Made by a program: the position numbers and the translations under genes. 64,000 nucleotides of DNA from Nageia nagi. Lineage: Eukaryota; Pinophyta. The DNA lies in NCBI GenBank assembly GCA_050084985.1, contig JBITNC010000001.1, positions 176,328,001 through 176,392,000 of the forward strand, read 5' to 3'. This document shows, piece by piece, positions 11,080 to 22,900 of the stretch (positions within the stretch are counted from its first letter, which is position 1; every line of letters begins with the position of its first letter). The notes under the pieces are model-generated. The model was not told the DNA's origin, ran no database searches, and was given only the letters and a program-made list of their open reading frames with translations.

Positions 11080-11645
11080 TCACCTTCTTACATGCAACCA
11101 TGTAGGTCTAGTGTATTCTAGTTGTAAATAATTTTATGGCATGAGAGACTTATTGCATTATTCCTGGGATAAATCAATAGGAATGCATTATTGACCTTCT
11201 TGGTAGTGCAAGCTATCAAGAGCTTTGAACTTCACAACCAAAATGTCCATAAAACCTAAATTGGGTGTTTGGATATGTTTACTTGGTTCTTATAAATAGA
11301 ATATTTTGGTTTTGAATACCTTGATAAGCATGTATGTAAACTATCGAAGAATACATAAAGCCCTAGAACTGTTAAACAAGATGCATGATGTAGATACAAT
11401 TTTATACAATGCAATGATCATAAGATATATATAAAATGGATTTTGTAAAATGGCTCTAGATACTTTTAAGAAAATGTAATTCTCGAATGTAAATCCAAAT
11501 CCTGTAACCTTTTCCAACATTCTTCCAATATATGCAACCATAGGAACCCTATAAGAAGGTATGTACATTCATCAAAGAGTAATTGAAACATGTTTTGTAT
11601 CATATATTATGGTTTTGACATCCCTGATGGACATGTGTGCAAAAC
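11080..11645 (+). pseudogene. Chimeric PPR pseudogene, copy 1
   Basis: PPR proteins bind organellar RNA. This fragment starts with the end of a last PPR repeat (remnant of IIPGINQ and CIIDLLG), runs into the E-motif start KPKLGVWICLLGSYK, and passes at once into an internal PPR, NILVLNTLISMYVNY, then RRIHKALELLNKMHDVD, PNPVTFSNILPIYATIGTL and MYIHQRVIE. From 11260 to 11645 a single frame is kept apart from a few stops. In a normal protein the E motif ends the PPR tract, so the order is chimeric. The right end is cut at about 11645 by the Copia insertion, and the motif resumes as VIVSWNAT after 18928. Confidence 0.8.
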
Positions 11646-12225
11646 TAGTTTACAATACATCAATCATCAACCATAAATGGTTTCAATGTATAAGTATTCA
11701 CCATTGACATGATGAGCCAACATATCCAAAGTAACATTCAAGCTATAAGCATCTCATAAATAAGATCAACTAGATGCATCACACATACATTCATATCAAC
11801 ATAAGATAAATAAATTAAATAATTCCATCCAAAAACTATTCAAATGGTGCATTATATATCAATATAAAGATGCCAAGAAAACTTATAGTCATCTACTATA
11901 TAAGATATGTGGTGATTATCATCAAAGCATATGATATAAAATATGGACATACTAGTTCCTCACAAATTGATAACTAAATAGTGCTCATAATAATCTATCA
12001 TATGCATAAAGTGTGCAAATAAGTTCATCACAAATGGATAACTAAGCATAAAAATCTACACACCAAGATGATGCAAACTACACAAACAAGGTTCCCACAC
12101 ATAGAGGACTAAGCATAAAAAGTGCACACACAAGATCAACACTATATAACTAAAAATCCTATTAGGGGTGAAGGTGACATCATAAACAAGAATTTATCAA
12201 GAATTCAAACTTAATTCCCCCTTGA
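11646..12225 (-). other. 3' non-coding region of Copia element i
   Basis: It aligns with 55860-56440 and 57830-58480 of the other two Copia copies, sharing ACCATAAATGGTTTCAATGT and repeats of the form CCTCACAAATTGATAACTAA. It ends at the conserved block AATTCCCCCTTGAGGGGAAC next to pol. No gene is seen. Confidence 0.7.
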
Positions 12226-12239
12226 GGGGAACTTCACTA

Positions 12240-12730
12240 ACCCAATAGACTCCTTAAGCTTTTAGAACTAAGCCTTTGAGAGAGGTTTGGTGAATAAATC
12301 AATAGAGTTCAAGTTTGATGGACAATATTGAAGCCCTGATGAAATAAGCTTGGACTTTAACATGCTTCATTCTTTGATGGTAAACAAGATTCTTGGCTAA
12401 AGCAATGGATGATTGGTTATCAAAATAAATTTGGGTAGGACTAGATTTTTCAAACCCAATTTCCTTCAAAATATTTCTTAACTAAATAGCATCTTAGGTT
12501 TCAAATATCATATCTCTATATTTTACCTCTATAGTAGAAAGAGTGATGGTGGGTTGCTTCTTGGAAGACCAAGAAATAGCACCTAAACCAATGGTGAACA
12601 CATAAGCTGAAGTAGATTTCATGTCATCTCTATCACCTCCATAGTTAAAATCTAAGAATCCTGAAAGAACAAAGAAAGGTAACTTGGTATATTTGAGGGA
12701 AATATCCTTAATGCTCATAATGTACCTCAA
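12240..12730 (-). pseudogene. Copia RNase H domain (element i)
   Basis: The open stretch 12494-12730 encodes FNYGGDRDDMKSTSAYVF, then TIGLGAISWSSKKQPTITL and STIEVKYRD, the Copia RNase H core that degrades the RNA template. The C-terminal part continues to about 12240 with stops. It is the last pol domain, as expected in Copia. Confidence 0.85.
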
Positions 12731-13560
12731 TATATTTTTAGCTATAAAAAAATGCTCAGCAAAGGTTTTTGCATAAATCTTGCCATCAAATTTACTGCAT
12801 AGAAATATCTAGCCAAGAGATATTCAAGTAAAGAACACTAATAATAAGCTTCTTATATGTTGTAGCATCCACCAAACAAGAGTTAGAGCCAATTTCTAAC
12901 TTGCTTCCAAGAGATACAAGAATATCCAAGGGCTTGCATTCTTCCATTCCAAACTTTTGTAGAATATCTTAGATGTGTTTGGATTGATTAAGGTAAGTAT
13001 AATCCTTAAATTGATACACTTACATACCAAGATAGTAATGCAAGAGACCAAGATCCATCATATCATATTCTAACTTAAGCTTGGATATGCACTCACTGAT
13101 GATAACCATATTATTCCTTATAATCAAAATATCATCAATGTAGAGAAGGATTAAGACCAAGTATTTACCTTCATTTTGTACATAGATATATGAATCTGTA
13201 TAGCCTTTAGAGAACCTAATAGCTTTGAAGCATCCTAGAATCTTCTCATACTAAGCTCTTAGTGCTTGCTTAATTCCATAAAAGGACTTCTTTATCTTGC
13301 ACACATGTGATTCTTTTCCAAGAATAACAAACCCCTCAGGCTGACTCATGTAGATCTCAATATCCAAATCACTATTGAGAAAGGCACTTTTCACATCAAG
13401 TTGGAATATCTTCCAACCTTGGGCTATTGAAAGGGAAGAGATAAACCTAATTGTAGAAATATTTGCAACTAGATCAAATGTTTTCTTATAATCAAATCCT
13501 TATTTTTGAGCAAAATCATTTTCCACCAACCTTGCCTCATATTTTTCAATCTCACCTAAT
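12731..13560 (-). pseudogene. Copia reverse transcriptase domain (element i)
   Basis: On the minus strand, VLILLYIDDILI appears near 13125-13160 and carries the catalytic YIDD box of Copia reverse transcriptase. It is preceded by the conserved N-terminal part up to about 13560 and followed by the C-terminal region that joins RNase H. The catalytic motif survives, but stops elsewhere break the frame. Confidence 0.85.
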
Positions 13561-14640
13561 GAGTTGAACTTAACTTTGTAAACCTATTTATTTCCAATCA
13601 CATTCCTTGTGGTTGGATATAGAACTAAGTACCAAGTTTCATTTTTCATAAGGGATTCCTATTCCACCTTCATAGCATCCATCCAAAAATAATGTTTATA
13701 ATCCTCCTTAAAGTTGGAAGGTTCATTATGATATTCAATCTTAGAAATAAGAGACTTATGTAGAGTCATACATATAGTTATTCTTTGAGTTGAAGAATTT
13801 TCCTCTTTTGGTGACTTATCTGAAATGTGATCCAACTACATAGGCAATTTTGAAGGGTCTTCAAGGACTTCACTTAAAGAAGAATCATCAAGATCTTCAC
13901 TGAACTTCAAATCCCTTAAAACAAACACTATTTTTGCTAAAGGAGAGTAAAGCCCCTACCCTTTATGCTAAGTATCATGTCCCATAAAGATGCATTTCTC
14001 ATGTTTCTCAACTAACTTCTTTCTATTTTCTAAAACTATGAAGGAAAAGGCTTCATAACTAAAAATCCTTAGATGAGAGATGTTAGGTTTTGTACTTGTC
14101 TATACCTCATAAGGATTTTCTTCAACTACTTTTGTGTGATACCTATTCAAGGTGTACATAGTTATGCTTATCACTTCACCCCAAAGAAACTTAGGAAGAT
14201 TTTCCAACATGTATCTACATCTTCATTATGTACCTATTATTCATATCTGCAACTCCATTTTATTGTGGGGTATAAGGGATGGTTAATTATTTTTTGATTC
14301 CATATCTTGTACAAAATTCATTGAACTCATTGCTAATAAACTCTACCCCATTATTTGATCTTAGCATCTTGATTCTTATGTTGGTTTGAGTTTCAACAAA
14401 GGATTTGATCTCTTTGAACATCTCAAAGGTTTGATCTTCATGCTCAAATAGATAACCAAAGGTCATCCTACTTAAGTCATCTATGAAGGTAAGAACATAT
14501 GAAGCTCCTCTAAGAGACTTAACTTGAAATGAACCCATCAAATTTGAATGAATTAGTTAAAAAATTTGGTTATCCCTTGTTGCCTTATCCTTCTCAAACT
14601 TTTACCTTTACATTTTCCCTATGATGCAACTCTCATAAAG
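13561..14640 (-). pseudogene. Copia integrase and linker (element i)
   Basis: The open stretch 14287-14541 encodes SFQVKSLRGASYVLTFIDD, then IRIKMLRSNNGVEFISNEF, the catalytic core of a Copia integrase. The second acidic residue lies in LRSNNG, where D has become N. The linker toward reverse transcriptase is at 13561-14050. The N-terminal zinc-finger side stops at about 14640, where foreign sequence begins. Confidence 0.8.
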
Positions 14641-15130
14641 GCTAATGGTGGGTGAGATCAAATTTGGGTATGGGGATGTCAATGCGATCGAGAGATCCAT
14701 GCAATAGGATATAGTGGCATGGGTGGCACTCATAGTGCAAGGTGTTTTGGGTATGGTGCATACAGTGTATTGGTTTTTAGGGATGGCACATGTAATGCAA
14801 GGATTTTTGGGGCATGGTATGTCATGGTAAACAGTGCGAAGGTGGGATGTTGAAATGCTATGGATATGACATTGGAAAGTAGGGGTACGATGTGCAGTAC
14901 TGATGAGGATGAGGGGTAAATTCATGAGCAAAAATTAAAATTTTGAAAGTATACACATTTAAAGTAACACTTAATCTAGTCTTTTACACATTGGTGTAAT
15001 TATGTCATAGCTAGAATTGAATGAAAGTGGGTAATTGGTGTATGCAGTACCAACTCTACTATCCCTTTTTTTATTATAAAAAGAATAACTTTTTTATACC
15101 TCTTATGATGCTTCTACTTGAATTAAGGCT
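14641..15130. other. G-rich foreign insertion inside Copia element i
   Basis: Between integrase and gag, where the sister element iii carries GAG-pre-integrase, protease and zinc knuckle, this element has about 490 bp of unrelated sequence. The plus strand is G-rich and contains a 30-bp tandem repeat (14721-14842). A truncated copy of the foldback sequence found at 17481-17592 lies near 14952-15000. A minus-strand open stretch (14608-14931) reads through the repeat. I recognise no transposase. Confidence 0.6.
14721..14842 (-). repeat. 30-bp tandem repeat, about four copies, encoding 10-residue units
   Basis: Units start at 14721, 14751, 14781 and 14811; a typical plus-strand half unit is GGATGGCACATGTAATGCAA. 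Because 30 is a multiple of three, the minus-strand frame reads as repeated decapeptides: PKNPCITCAI, PKNQYTVCTI and PKTPCTMSAT. The frame is open over 107 codons. No known family was recognised. Confidence 0.75.
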
Positions 15131-15169
15131 TAGTTTCCCCTAAAGCAATGCTGTTATCCTTTGAGTGGA

Positions 15170-15747
15170 TCCCAACACTTTCTTGTTAATGGTGTCTTAA
15201 TTCTTTAAGAGGAGCCTAGAGAGATTCTCCAAAGGGAAGGATTCCTCTTTATCATCAAGCTTAGTCTCAATAATAGTCACAAAGGGACTTAATTTGGATA
15301 AGAGGCTTTGAAAGATGATGAATACCATAAATTCATCATTGATTTAAATACAATTGCAAGCCATAAGTTGGTTCCTAATATCAATGATCTTGGTCAAGAG
15401 TATTGCAACACTCTCATCCACCCCTTGATAAGTCTACAAATGTTATTGGAGGATGGTGAACCTTCTTGAAAAATTTGATCCAAGATATATTCTTGAGTTG
15501 ATCTCAAGCAAGATGCATTCGAGATCATAAACAAGATCTCATTAGAAATAGTATAGAAAATCATCAAGGCAACCAACTCATTCTTGTATTTGTAAATATC
15601 TAGGGTTCTTGCTTCCATTGGAGCTACTTGATCTTCATTAATAGTTTTTCAAATCTTGCAAGCATGAAGCTCTGCCTTCATCCTAGGTTAACAAATTCCA
15701 TAATTGCAACCATCAATTATATGCTTTTGTACAAAAGATTCACCCAT
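15170..15747 (-). pseudogene. Copia gag N-terminal part (element i)
   Basis: The putative start ATG is at 15745-15747 (MGESFVQKHIID), matching MGEFFLPKDILD of element iii. It includes an open stretch 15394-15618 with YKNELVALMIFYTISNEIL and DQIFQEGS. Alignment to element iii gag is clear up to about 15170; the rest of gag and the zinc knuckle are missing. Confidence 0.75.
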
Positions 15748-18352
15748 TTTCTACACAAAAAGATTAATTTAGATTAAACTATTAACATTTTGTCAAAAAA
15801 TACATAAGAAGATAAAAAAATTACAAGTTGATCAATCACTAGATCAAGATATTAAGGAAGCATTTATACTTGTAAAATATAGTACATTTGTAACAAGCAA
15901 TTATAAGTTGACTAAGTTATTAACCAAACTAAGTAACTAATCAAATTGCTCAATCAACATTGTAGTATTCACCAAAGTAATCAAATATGTTAAATTGCAC
16001 CAATTTGTAAAAAAATAACCAACTTATTTATCATTGTTGCAATTGTATGAAACTTGTATAAATTTTTACAGTTACTTTTAATAACAAAACAATTTGTAGT
16101 TTGTGTTTGTAGTTTGTAGGTTAGTAACTTTATAGTTACAAGTTAGTAACTTTGTAGGTTAGTAACTTTGCAACTTAGTAGCTTTGTAAATTCATTATGT
16201 TGGTATCTTGTAAGTGTATTTATTACCAAATTAGTTGTAACTTAGAATATCTAATTTGCTAGTTTTGGTTAGTTCAGTTTACCTTAAGATTGAGCATAAG
16301 TCCATTGTAAAGAGTCACTAAAAAAGAAACAACCACACAAAAAATGGTTAGTAGTTTCTTTGGTTAGTGGTTAGTTTACATGGTAATGCTTCTACAAGCT
16401 TGTTCAACATGCTCTAACACAAGATTCTTAAAACCTTAAGAAGTAACAAACACAAACTACCTTAAGGAAAATACAACTCTAGAGGATGAGCCATCTCTAT
16501 GGCCATCAACTTATTTAGTTGAGTTGTGTGATGATTTTCAAGAAATCTCATTGTATGGTTTATTTTCTCAACAATTATTGACTATTTCTTTGACTTGACT
16601 TCTTCTTTTCTCTTCTTTGTCTTCTTACAAAGTCATCCTTCTTTTTCTCTATCACCTTCATTCTCGCAATAGGATGCCTTATTTTCTTATGCTTAGAGGA
16701 CATTGTAAGGTCATCCTATTATAAAAAATAAGATTAGAACAACTTTCTTAAAAAAAAAACTTAACACCTCACTTAAGATAAAACTCCCCCCTTAATTTGT
16801 GAGAAAGAAAGAATAATCTTGCTTAAATTTCTTCTTACAAAAAAATATCCTTTAGAAAAAATTCAACTCATTCAAAAAAAATCATCTCCATTTTTTTTTT
16901 TTTTTTTTTAAAAAAGAGCTTTCACAATAATAATGAATTAACTCCCCTTGAAAAAATTAAGCAAACTCCCCTTTATTAAAAAAATTACTCAACCCCAAAT
17001 AACTCCTAATTATTTTAATAAGTAATCTTGAAAAAGGAGCTTGCCATATTTAAAAAAAAAAAGGTTCTTTTCAAAATAATAGTATAAATTAACTCCAAAT
17101 TATCCCAAAATTATTCACAAGTCTTGAAAGTATAAAAATTTATTTTTCCAAGAAGTAATGCAAAATTCCATCAACTCTTTTGTTTTCTTATAAATCACTC
17201 TTTCATTTATTTCACTTGTCATAATCAATTTAAAAAGTGTTAAGTTTCATAAAAATAAAAGCCAACATAGTAAATATTACTTGCACCATGACAATTTTTT
17301 TTATAAAATAGAACCATTAAGTGCAAAGAGTGAAGAGGACAAAGAGTATATGATTACAGATTATTACATGGTATCATATTTATATTAATATATATGGGAG
17401 AGTATGTTGATTTAATGGAGGAGAAGTAGATAGCAACAAAAAAAACTTAAGAAAAAAAAAATTGTAAAATTATACACATTTAAAGCAACACTGACTCTAG
17501 TCTTTTACACACAGGTGCATTTATGTCACTTTCATTCAATTATCGCAGAGACATAAATGCACCTGTGTAAAAGACTAGTCAGTGTTGCTTTATATATATA
17601 AATATTTTTTAATATTGTATTTAAAATATATATATATAAATAATACATTTATGCTAATAAATATCATTTTCATAATACATGTTTTTTAAATAATTTTATA
17701 TTATTTTTTTTTTAAATACAATAGCATGTAAAATAAAATATATTTCTTCTTTTTAGTATTTTTTTAACATATGTATTTTAAAATTACATATTTTTAAAAG
17801 AAATGTAATTTTGAAATAATATATCAAAATAAAAAAATAACCTTTCACTCCTTTTTTAAATGTATAAAAGAATGCATATGACAATTTTGTAAAAAAAGTT
17901 GTAATTTTTTTTTTTTTAAATTGTAATTCTTGTAAACATTTCTACCCAAAATATTAGAGTAAAAAAAAATACAAATTAAAAATTTACAAGTAACAAAATA
18001 ATGTTAAAAAATTGCATAACTACGTAAATTTTTGCACAAAAATTTGTGACTAAGTAGAAGATTATTAGTATAAACTTGTATAGCAAGATGTTATCACACA
18101 AAAAAGAACTATTCTAACACGAAAAGAGCTATCTTACAATAAATGTAAGCCTCTTTGCAAAAGAATGCTAAAATAGCTTATGAGTAAGAAAATATGGTTT
18201 AAAGAAGCTAATTTTACCTAAATAAATTACAAAATTAGCAAGAAATATGCAAAATTATTCTTCAAAATGAGAGGAAAAGGTGAGAAAATTATACGTCAAT
18301 AGGATTTTACCTTTATCAAGTTTGAAAGAAGAGTAGAAAAGAGACTCTAAGG
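15748..18352 (-). other. Long untranslated leader of Copia element i
   Basis: About 2.6 kb between gag and the primer-binding site, AT-rich, with A and T runs including a 19-base T run at 16891. It has no open frame of note and contains the foldback hairpin at 17481-17592. Repeats of the GTTAGTAACTTTGTAGG type occur near 16080-16200. Confidence 0.6.
17481..17592. repeat. Foldback hairpin (inverted repeat, 43-47-bp arms)
   Basis: The left arm 17481-17527 (starting TAAAGCAACACTGACT) is the reverse complement of the right arm 17550-17592 except for two 2-base indels. They are separated by a 22-base loop. A single-armed copy in reverse orientation lies at about 14952-15000 and includes the reverse-complement loop (AATTGAATGAAAG). 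It looks like a miniature foldback element; no target-site duplication was confirmed. Confidence 0.85.
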
Positions 18353-18356
18353 ATAG

Positions 18357-18367
18357 CTATGGTACCA
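18357..18367 (-). other. Primer-binding site of Copia element i
   Basis: The minus strand reads TGGTACCATAGC just inside the LTR, one or two bases from its edge. This is close to TGGTATCAGAGC, complementary to the 3' end of initiator methionine tRNA, the usual Copia primer. Confidence 0.65.
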
Positions 18368-18369
18368 CT

Positions 18370-18922
18370 TGAAAGCTCTCCTACACCCAAGATCACCTTG
18401 GAATGATCCTCTACTCCTTAGCAACAACTCAAGAATGCTCTCAAACAATCACACACATAAGTGACACAATCAAGTATAGTGGTTCCTCTCTATCAAGAGA
18501 GTACTCCATTTTAAACTAAATTCTATTACTTCTACATACAAGAGACTCTTATAACAACTCTTTTTCCTTCTTCTAATAACCTTAGAGCATAACAATACTA
18601 CAAACTTGAGTGAGTAATATCAAGGAGAGGACCCTCTATTTATAAGCCAAAATCCTCTTTTGGATCACTCTTTTAATCATTTTACAAAATCATGTTATGC
18701 ACCACCATTTTACCCAAGGAGCATGCTCATGAGATGGAGTGTAGGATAAATTACATGTGGAACAAGTTGAATATTTAATTCACTAACTACTTAAAAGATA
18801 TTTATGAATACTTTTAAGTATGTGGTGGATTAAATAATCAAGTACATAAAGAGTGAAGATATTATTCTTTATATACCTTCCTAAAGAATAATATTTACAA
18901 TAGCACATTATTACTTCTAACA
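18370..18922 (-). repeat. 5' LTR of Copia element i
   Basis: 553 bp. In element orientation it begins TGTTAGAAGTAATAATGTGC and ends at a CA beside the primer-binding site. A TATA-like box, TATAAAT, lies at 18638-18644 on the minus strand. It shares blocks such as GAGTACTC and CAAGGTGATCTT with the LTRs at 54127, 55223 and 57148, so it belongs to the same broad family. Confidence 0.75.
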
Positions 18923-18927
18923 ACATG

Positions 18928-19658
18928 ATACAGTCATAGTTTCATGGAATGCAACAATTAGAGGATATTAAATGCATGGATATAACAAGGATGCACTTAA
19001 ACTCTTTGATAGATGAAACACTTACAAAATTATTGCATGAGTGACTCTTATTACATTATTCTTAGGATGAATCATTATACATGCATTATTGACCTTCTTG
19101 ATCATGCAAGCTATTGTGAGAGAGATTTGAACTTTATTTCTAAAAGACCCATAAAACCTAAATTAGGTATTTGGATATGTCTACTTGGTACTTTTAAATA
19201 AAATGTTATAGTTATGAATGCCCTAATAGGCATGCATAAAAAATGTGGAAGAATACACAAAGCCCACCCATGAATTGTTAAATAAGATGTATGATGTAGA
19301 TATAATTTTATGGAATGCAATGATCATAACGTATACATATAATGTATTTTTTGAAATATCTCTAGATATTTTTAAGCAGATCCAATTGTTAGATGTAAAG
19401 CCAAACTCTATAACATTTGCCAACATTCTTATAGCATGTGCCACCATAGGAGCCTTAAAAGAAGGTATGGAAATCCATCAAAGAGTAGTTAAAAATGGTC
19501 TTGTACTAAATATTATGGTTATGACTACCCCAATAGAAATGTATGCAAAATATGAAACAATACACAAGGCCCAAGAATTATTTGATAAGATGTATGGTGT
19601 ATTCATAGTTTCATGGAATGCAATAATTCAAGGATATGCAATTCATGTTTAAATTAAG
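18928..19658 (+). pseudogene. Chimeric PPR pseudogene, copy 2, 5' part
   Basis: It begins VIVSWNATIRGY, then a DSYYIILRMNHYTCIIDLL block, the E-motif start KPKLGIWICLLGTFK, and immediately VIVMNALIGMHKKCGRIHK. After a frameshift the longest open stretch, 19245-19652, reads DVKPNSITFANILIACATIG, EGMEIHQRVVKNG, AQELFDKM and VSWNAIIQGYAIHV. The fusion point equals that of copy 1. It is interrupted at 19659 by the LTR element and continues at 24203. Confidence 0.85.
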
Positions 19659-19896
19659 TATTGGAGTTAATTAAGCTTGCTAGGTTAGGGTCTAACTTTA
19701 GTGTTACTAAGTTAGTAGATAACACTTCATAATATGTATTTAATTCCTATGCATGGGTTTTCATTCTTATCCTTATCTTAGATTGTTATGTTTGGATGGT
19801 TGAGATCATTCCTATTCTATGGTTGTAATTGTTCATCCTTGGTTATTTAACTAAAGTTTCTCATTATAATAATATCAAGTTTTCTATTTCCTTTTA
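19659..19896 (+). repeat. 5' LTR of the non-coding element
   Basis: It starts TATTGGAGTTAATTAAG (TG to TA) and ends TTTCTATTTCCTTTTA (CA to TA). It aligns over its length to 23957-24197; both share GGTTGTAATTGTTCATCCTTG. Confidence 0.85.
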
Positions 19897-19908
19897 TGGT
19901 ATTAAAGC
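19897..19908 (+). other. Primer-binding site of the non-coding element
   Basis: TGGTATTAAAGC immediately follows the 5' LTR. It resembles TGGTATCAGAGC, complementary to initiator methionine tRNA, with two changes. This points to a Copia-type partner. Confidence 0.75.
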
Positions 19909-22900
19909 AATTTGAGTCTTTTAGATACTTTCCTTAATATTTTCTTGTAGCCTAGTGACACCCACAATGTTTGCATCTTATGTAGTGTGTCCATTATGGT
20001 GTATAATATCCCTATGTTGGTGTCTCATGGAATTTCAACATTATGAATTTTTTGGTAGAATTACATTTTGTAGTTTTTCAACCTTCTTCCTTGTGATATC
20101 TTATATCCTTATTGATGTGATCTCCTTTTGTTAGCATCCTTGTAGCCTATTCACAATGCCTATACATTTCTTGGATCTATGTCTCAATGGACACCTAGGA
20201 CTTTTTTGATCCCTCACTACTATTGGTGGATCTCTCAAACATGAACCTACTAATAGAGGATTCATTTTCCTTTTAAGGATGCCTCCCTAGCCTACAACAT
20301 CATCATCTCTTGAGTCATGTGCTCCCTTTGGTGCATCAAACAACCTCTACAAGCATTCATCTCTTTAGTGCATCACATTAGATCACAACTTGAAGTCTTC
20401 TCTTGATGGATAGCTCACCTCTACTCCGAACACCTCTCACATGAGCTCTCTACTCACTTGAACTGTGTTACTCTATATACATTCATGATGAACATCCATC
20501 ATTTTATTTTATTTATGAGCAATTCTTGTATTCTTATGATTGTCTCTCAGCTTAGTATTCTAGGTGAGAACTTCATTTCTCCTTCATCCATTCATGGCAT
20601 AAGAGCATATCTTTCTCTAAACTTACCATCTCAAATTTAAACAACAAATCTATGAGGGGGATTGGCCCAAGTCAATATCCAATCCTATCTCAGCTTATTT
20701 TTTTATTGCTTTTTCATTTTTTAGATTTATAATTTTGAGGTGTTGTGGCTGGTAATGACTTGTGTTTCTTCTCTCCAACGTAGCTCATGGATACTAATTA
20801 TTTGGTGTTTTTAGAAGACCTTCTCATTGGATTTGATCTAGGAATATTTTTAGTTTTACCTCTCATTTTATTATCTAATTAATGCGATGATTGCATTTTC
20901 AAATTCACTTCATCTCATACCTCATGCCCCAAATCTGGTCCTCATGGTAATTTTTCATTTATGTGATCATGGTCATGGTTTGCATGGCTTTTACTTTCAA
21001 CCCCCTCACAACCTCACATTGCACTCTTCATGGCTCTTTTATATGAGTTTTAATGACTATGCCTCATTGCTATACATGGTAATGGTCACTCCTAGCATCA
21101 TATTTTGTGCTATGGTATGTTGATTGATTGAGCACTCTATTGATAAGAGGTATTTTATCACCTCAGTATTATGGTCACACCTTGCTTGCAATAAGGATAT
21201 ATTCATTTTGTATGTGGATAGGCTATGAATTAAGCCCATTTCCTAGATCTCCTATTCATTATTGCTATCTTAACAAAGTGACCTACCTCCTTTATGCAAT
21301 ACATTAATCTGATAAAGGTCCACCTTCTCTACATTAGTGTATTCTACCTACACATATATTGGTAGGTTTCTTCTACCTATGTTATCTTTCTATAATGGAT
21401 ATGGGCATCACATGGTGGAATATACTCTTTCACATCTACCCTCCACTTCAATATATATGTTTTAGCAATGGAAGGTGGCCCTTTCATCATAATATCCTCT
21501 CTTACACTTTTATTTGTGGATATGTTCATGTGCTCTATCTAGGTGTCATATCTATTACCTTGCACCCTCCATCATGTATTTTAATTTCATGGCCTTCTCT
21601 AGTGTAGTGTAAGGTCCCTCACACCCCAAACTACTCTACATAGCATCTCTCTCACCTATGGCCTGATAACCTATTTAGTGCATATTTCAAGAACATTGGG
21701 GAAAGTGATTTGGTGGCAATTACATTGGATAATATTATGGCATCATACTTCTACATGCTCTTTTTTTGCTATTCATCAGCTCTTAATACCCCTCCATTTT
21801 ACTACATGGTAATATGGCATTTATTTGATGTTCATGAGCCCTTTGATTGGATCTGATGTGGAGATTCCCTTTGAGAGGAGGTTTATGTTATATAGTGTGT
21901 GGTATTAGTTCTTATAGATGTTCATCATTCACATCAAAGTTAGATCCATCCATTGTTCTCCTTTGCACATTTTTATGGAGTTTCATGGCTAATGATCAAT
22001 CTACATATGCCATGGCTACCACATGGGGATATCCCTTTGCACCACACACACACATATTTCATTTTGCTTAATGTGGTACTTTTTGATGTATCATTAGAGG
22101 CTAATGAAATCAAATTCCTTCTCTATTGGTATGGTATGGTAATTGCATCAGCATGGGTTTTGTCATGGTCAATGTGCTCATTATTGTTGGTACAATGGAA
22201 GCCTTGATATGATGCTCTTTTGAGACATGGTAGAGGTGTGTTCATTTTTTTCTATTATTTACACCTAATCTCAATAACCCATGGAAAATCCCTTCTTCAA
22301 TGTTCTACTACTATTCATTATTAAAACCTTGATTTGCATGTGATCCACATGCTGACATGGACCAATTGGTGACTTGGATTCATCATTATCATTCTACTAC
22401 TTGGCCTCCTTTTAAGTTACCCATGGCAATGTTTTGCTCTCTTACATTAAAGAGCTTCTTGTAGACTTCAAATTATTTGGGTAACTTAAGTCATCAATAG
22501 TTTTTTGGCCTTATCCATAGTTTTGATAGTCATTTTCTAGAACTATCAGTTTTACGATATACTTGGTTCCATGATGGTCATTTTGATTAATTACATAATA
22601 CCCTTTCATCACTTTTGTTGCCTAGAAAATGGTTTGAAAGTTTCTCATTTAATAATTAATTAAAATCATTAAATTTGATTTAATTAATTTTGTAATTTTT
22701 TTGGCTCAAATTTTAATTTTTGACACTTAACCTTGTTAATTCCATAACTTGAGTTGTCGATGTTCATCTTTTCCCCTATTGTTTAAGTTAGGAAGTAGAC
22801 TATAAGCTCTTCAATTTGGAGTAATTGGTTGTATTTATGCCTATCCTTAGAATACTTATTATAAGAATTTTTGTAACCTTATCATGTATAGGTGAATACC

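Larger units (their letters stand above)
11646..18922 (-). mobile_element. Copia element i, minus strand, 3' LTR missing
   Basis: It reads from a 5' LTR at high coordinates (18370-18922) through a primer-binding site, long leader, gag, integrase, reverse transcriptase, RNase H and a 3' non-coding region ending at 11646. It is inserted in a PPR pseudogene, which stops at 11645 and resumes at 18928. No 3' LTR is present. The sequence at 11646-12225 matches the internal 3' non-coding region of Copia ii and iii, so a deletion removed the 3' LTR and about 40 bp of PPR. Its middle contains an unrelated insertion. Confidence 0.8.
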
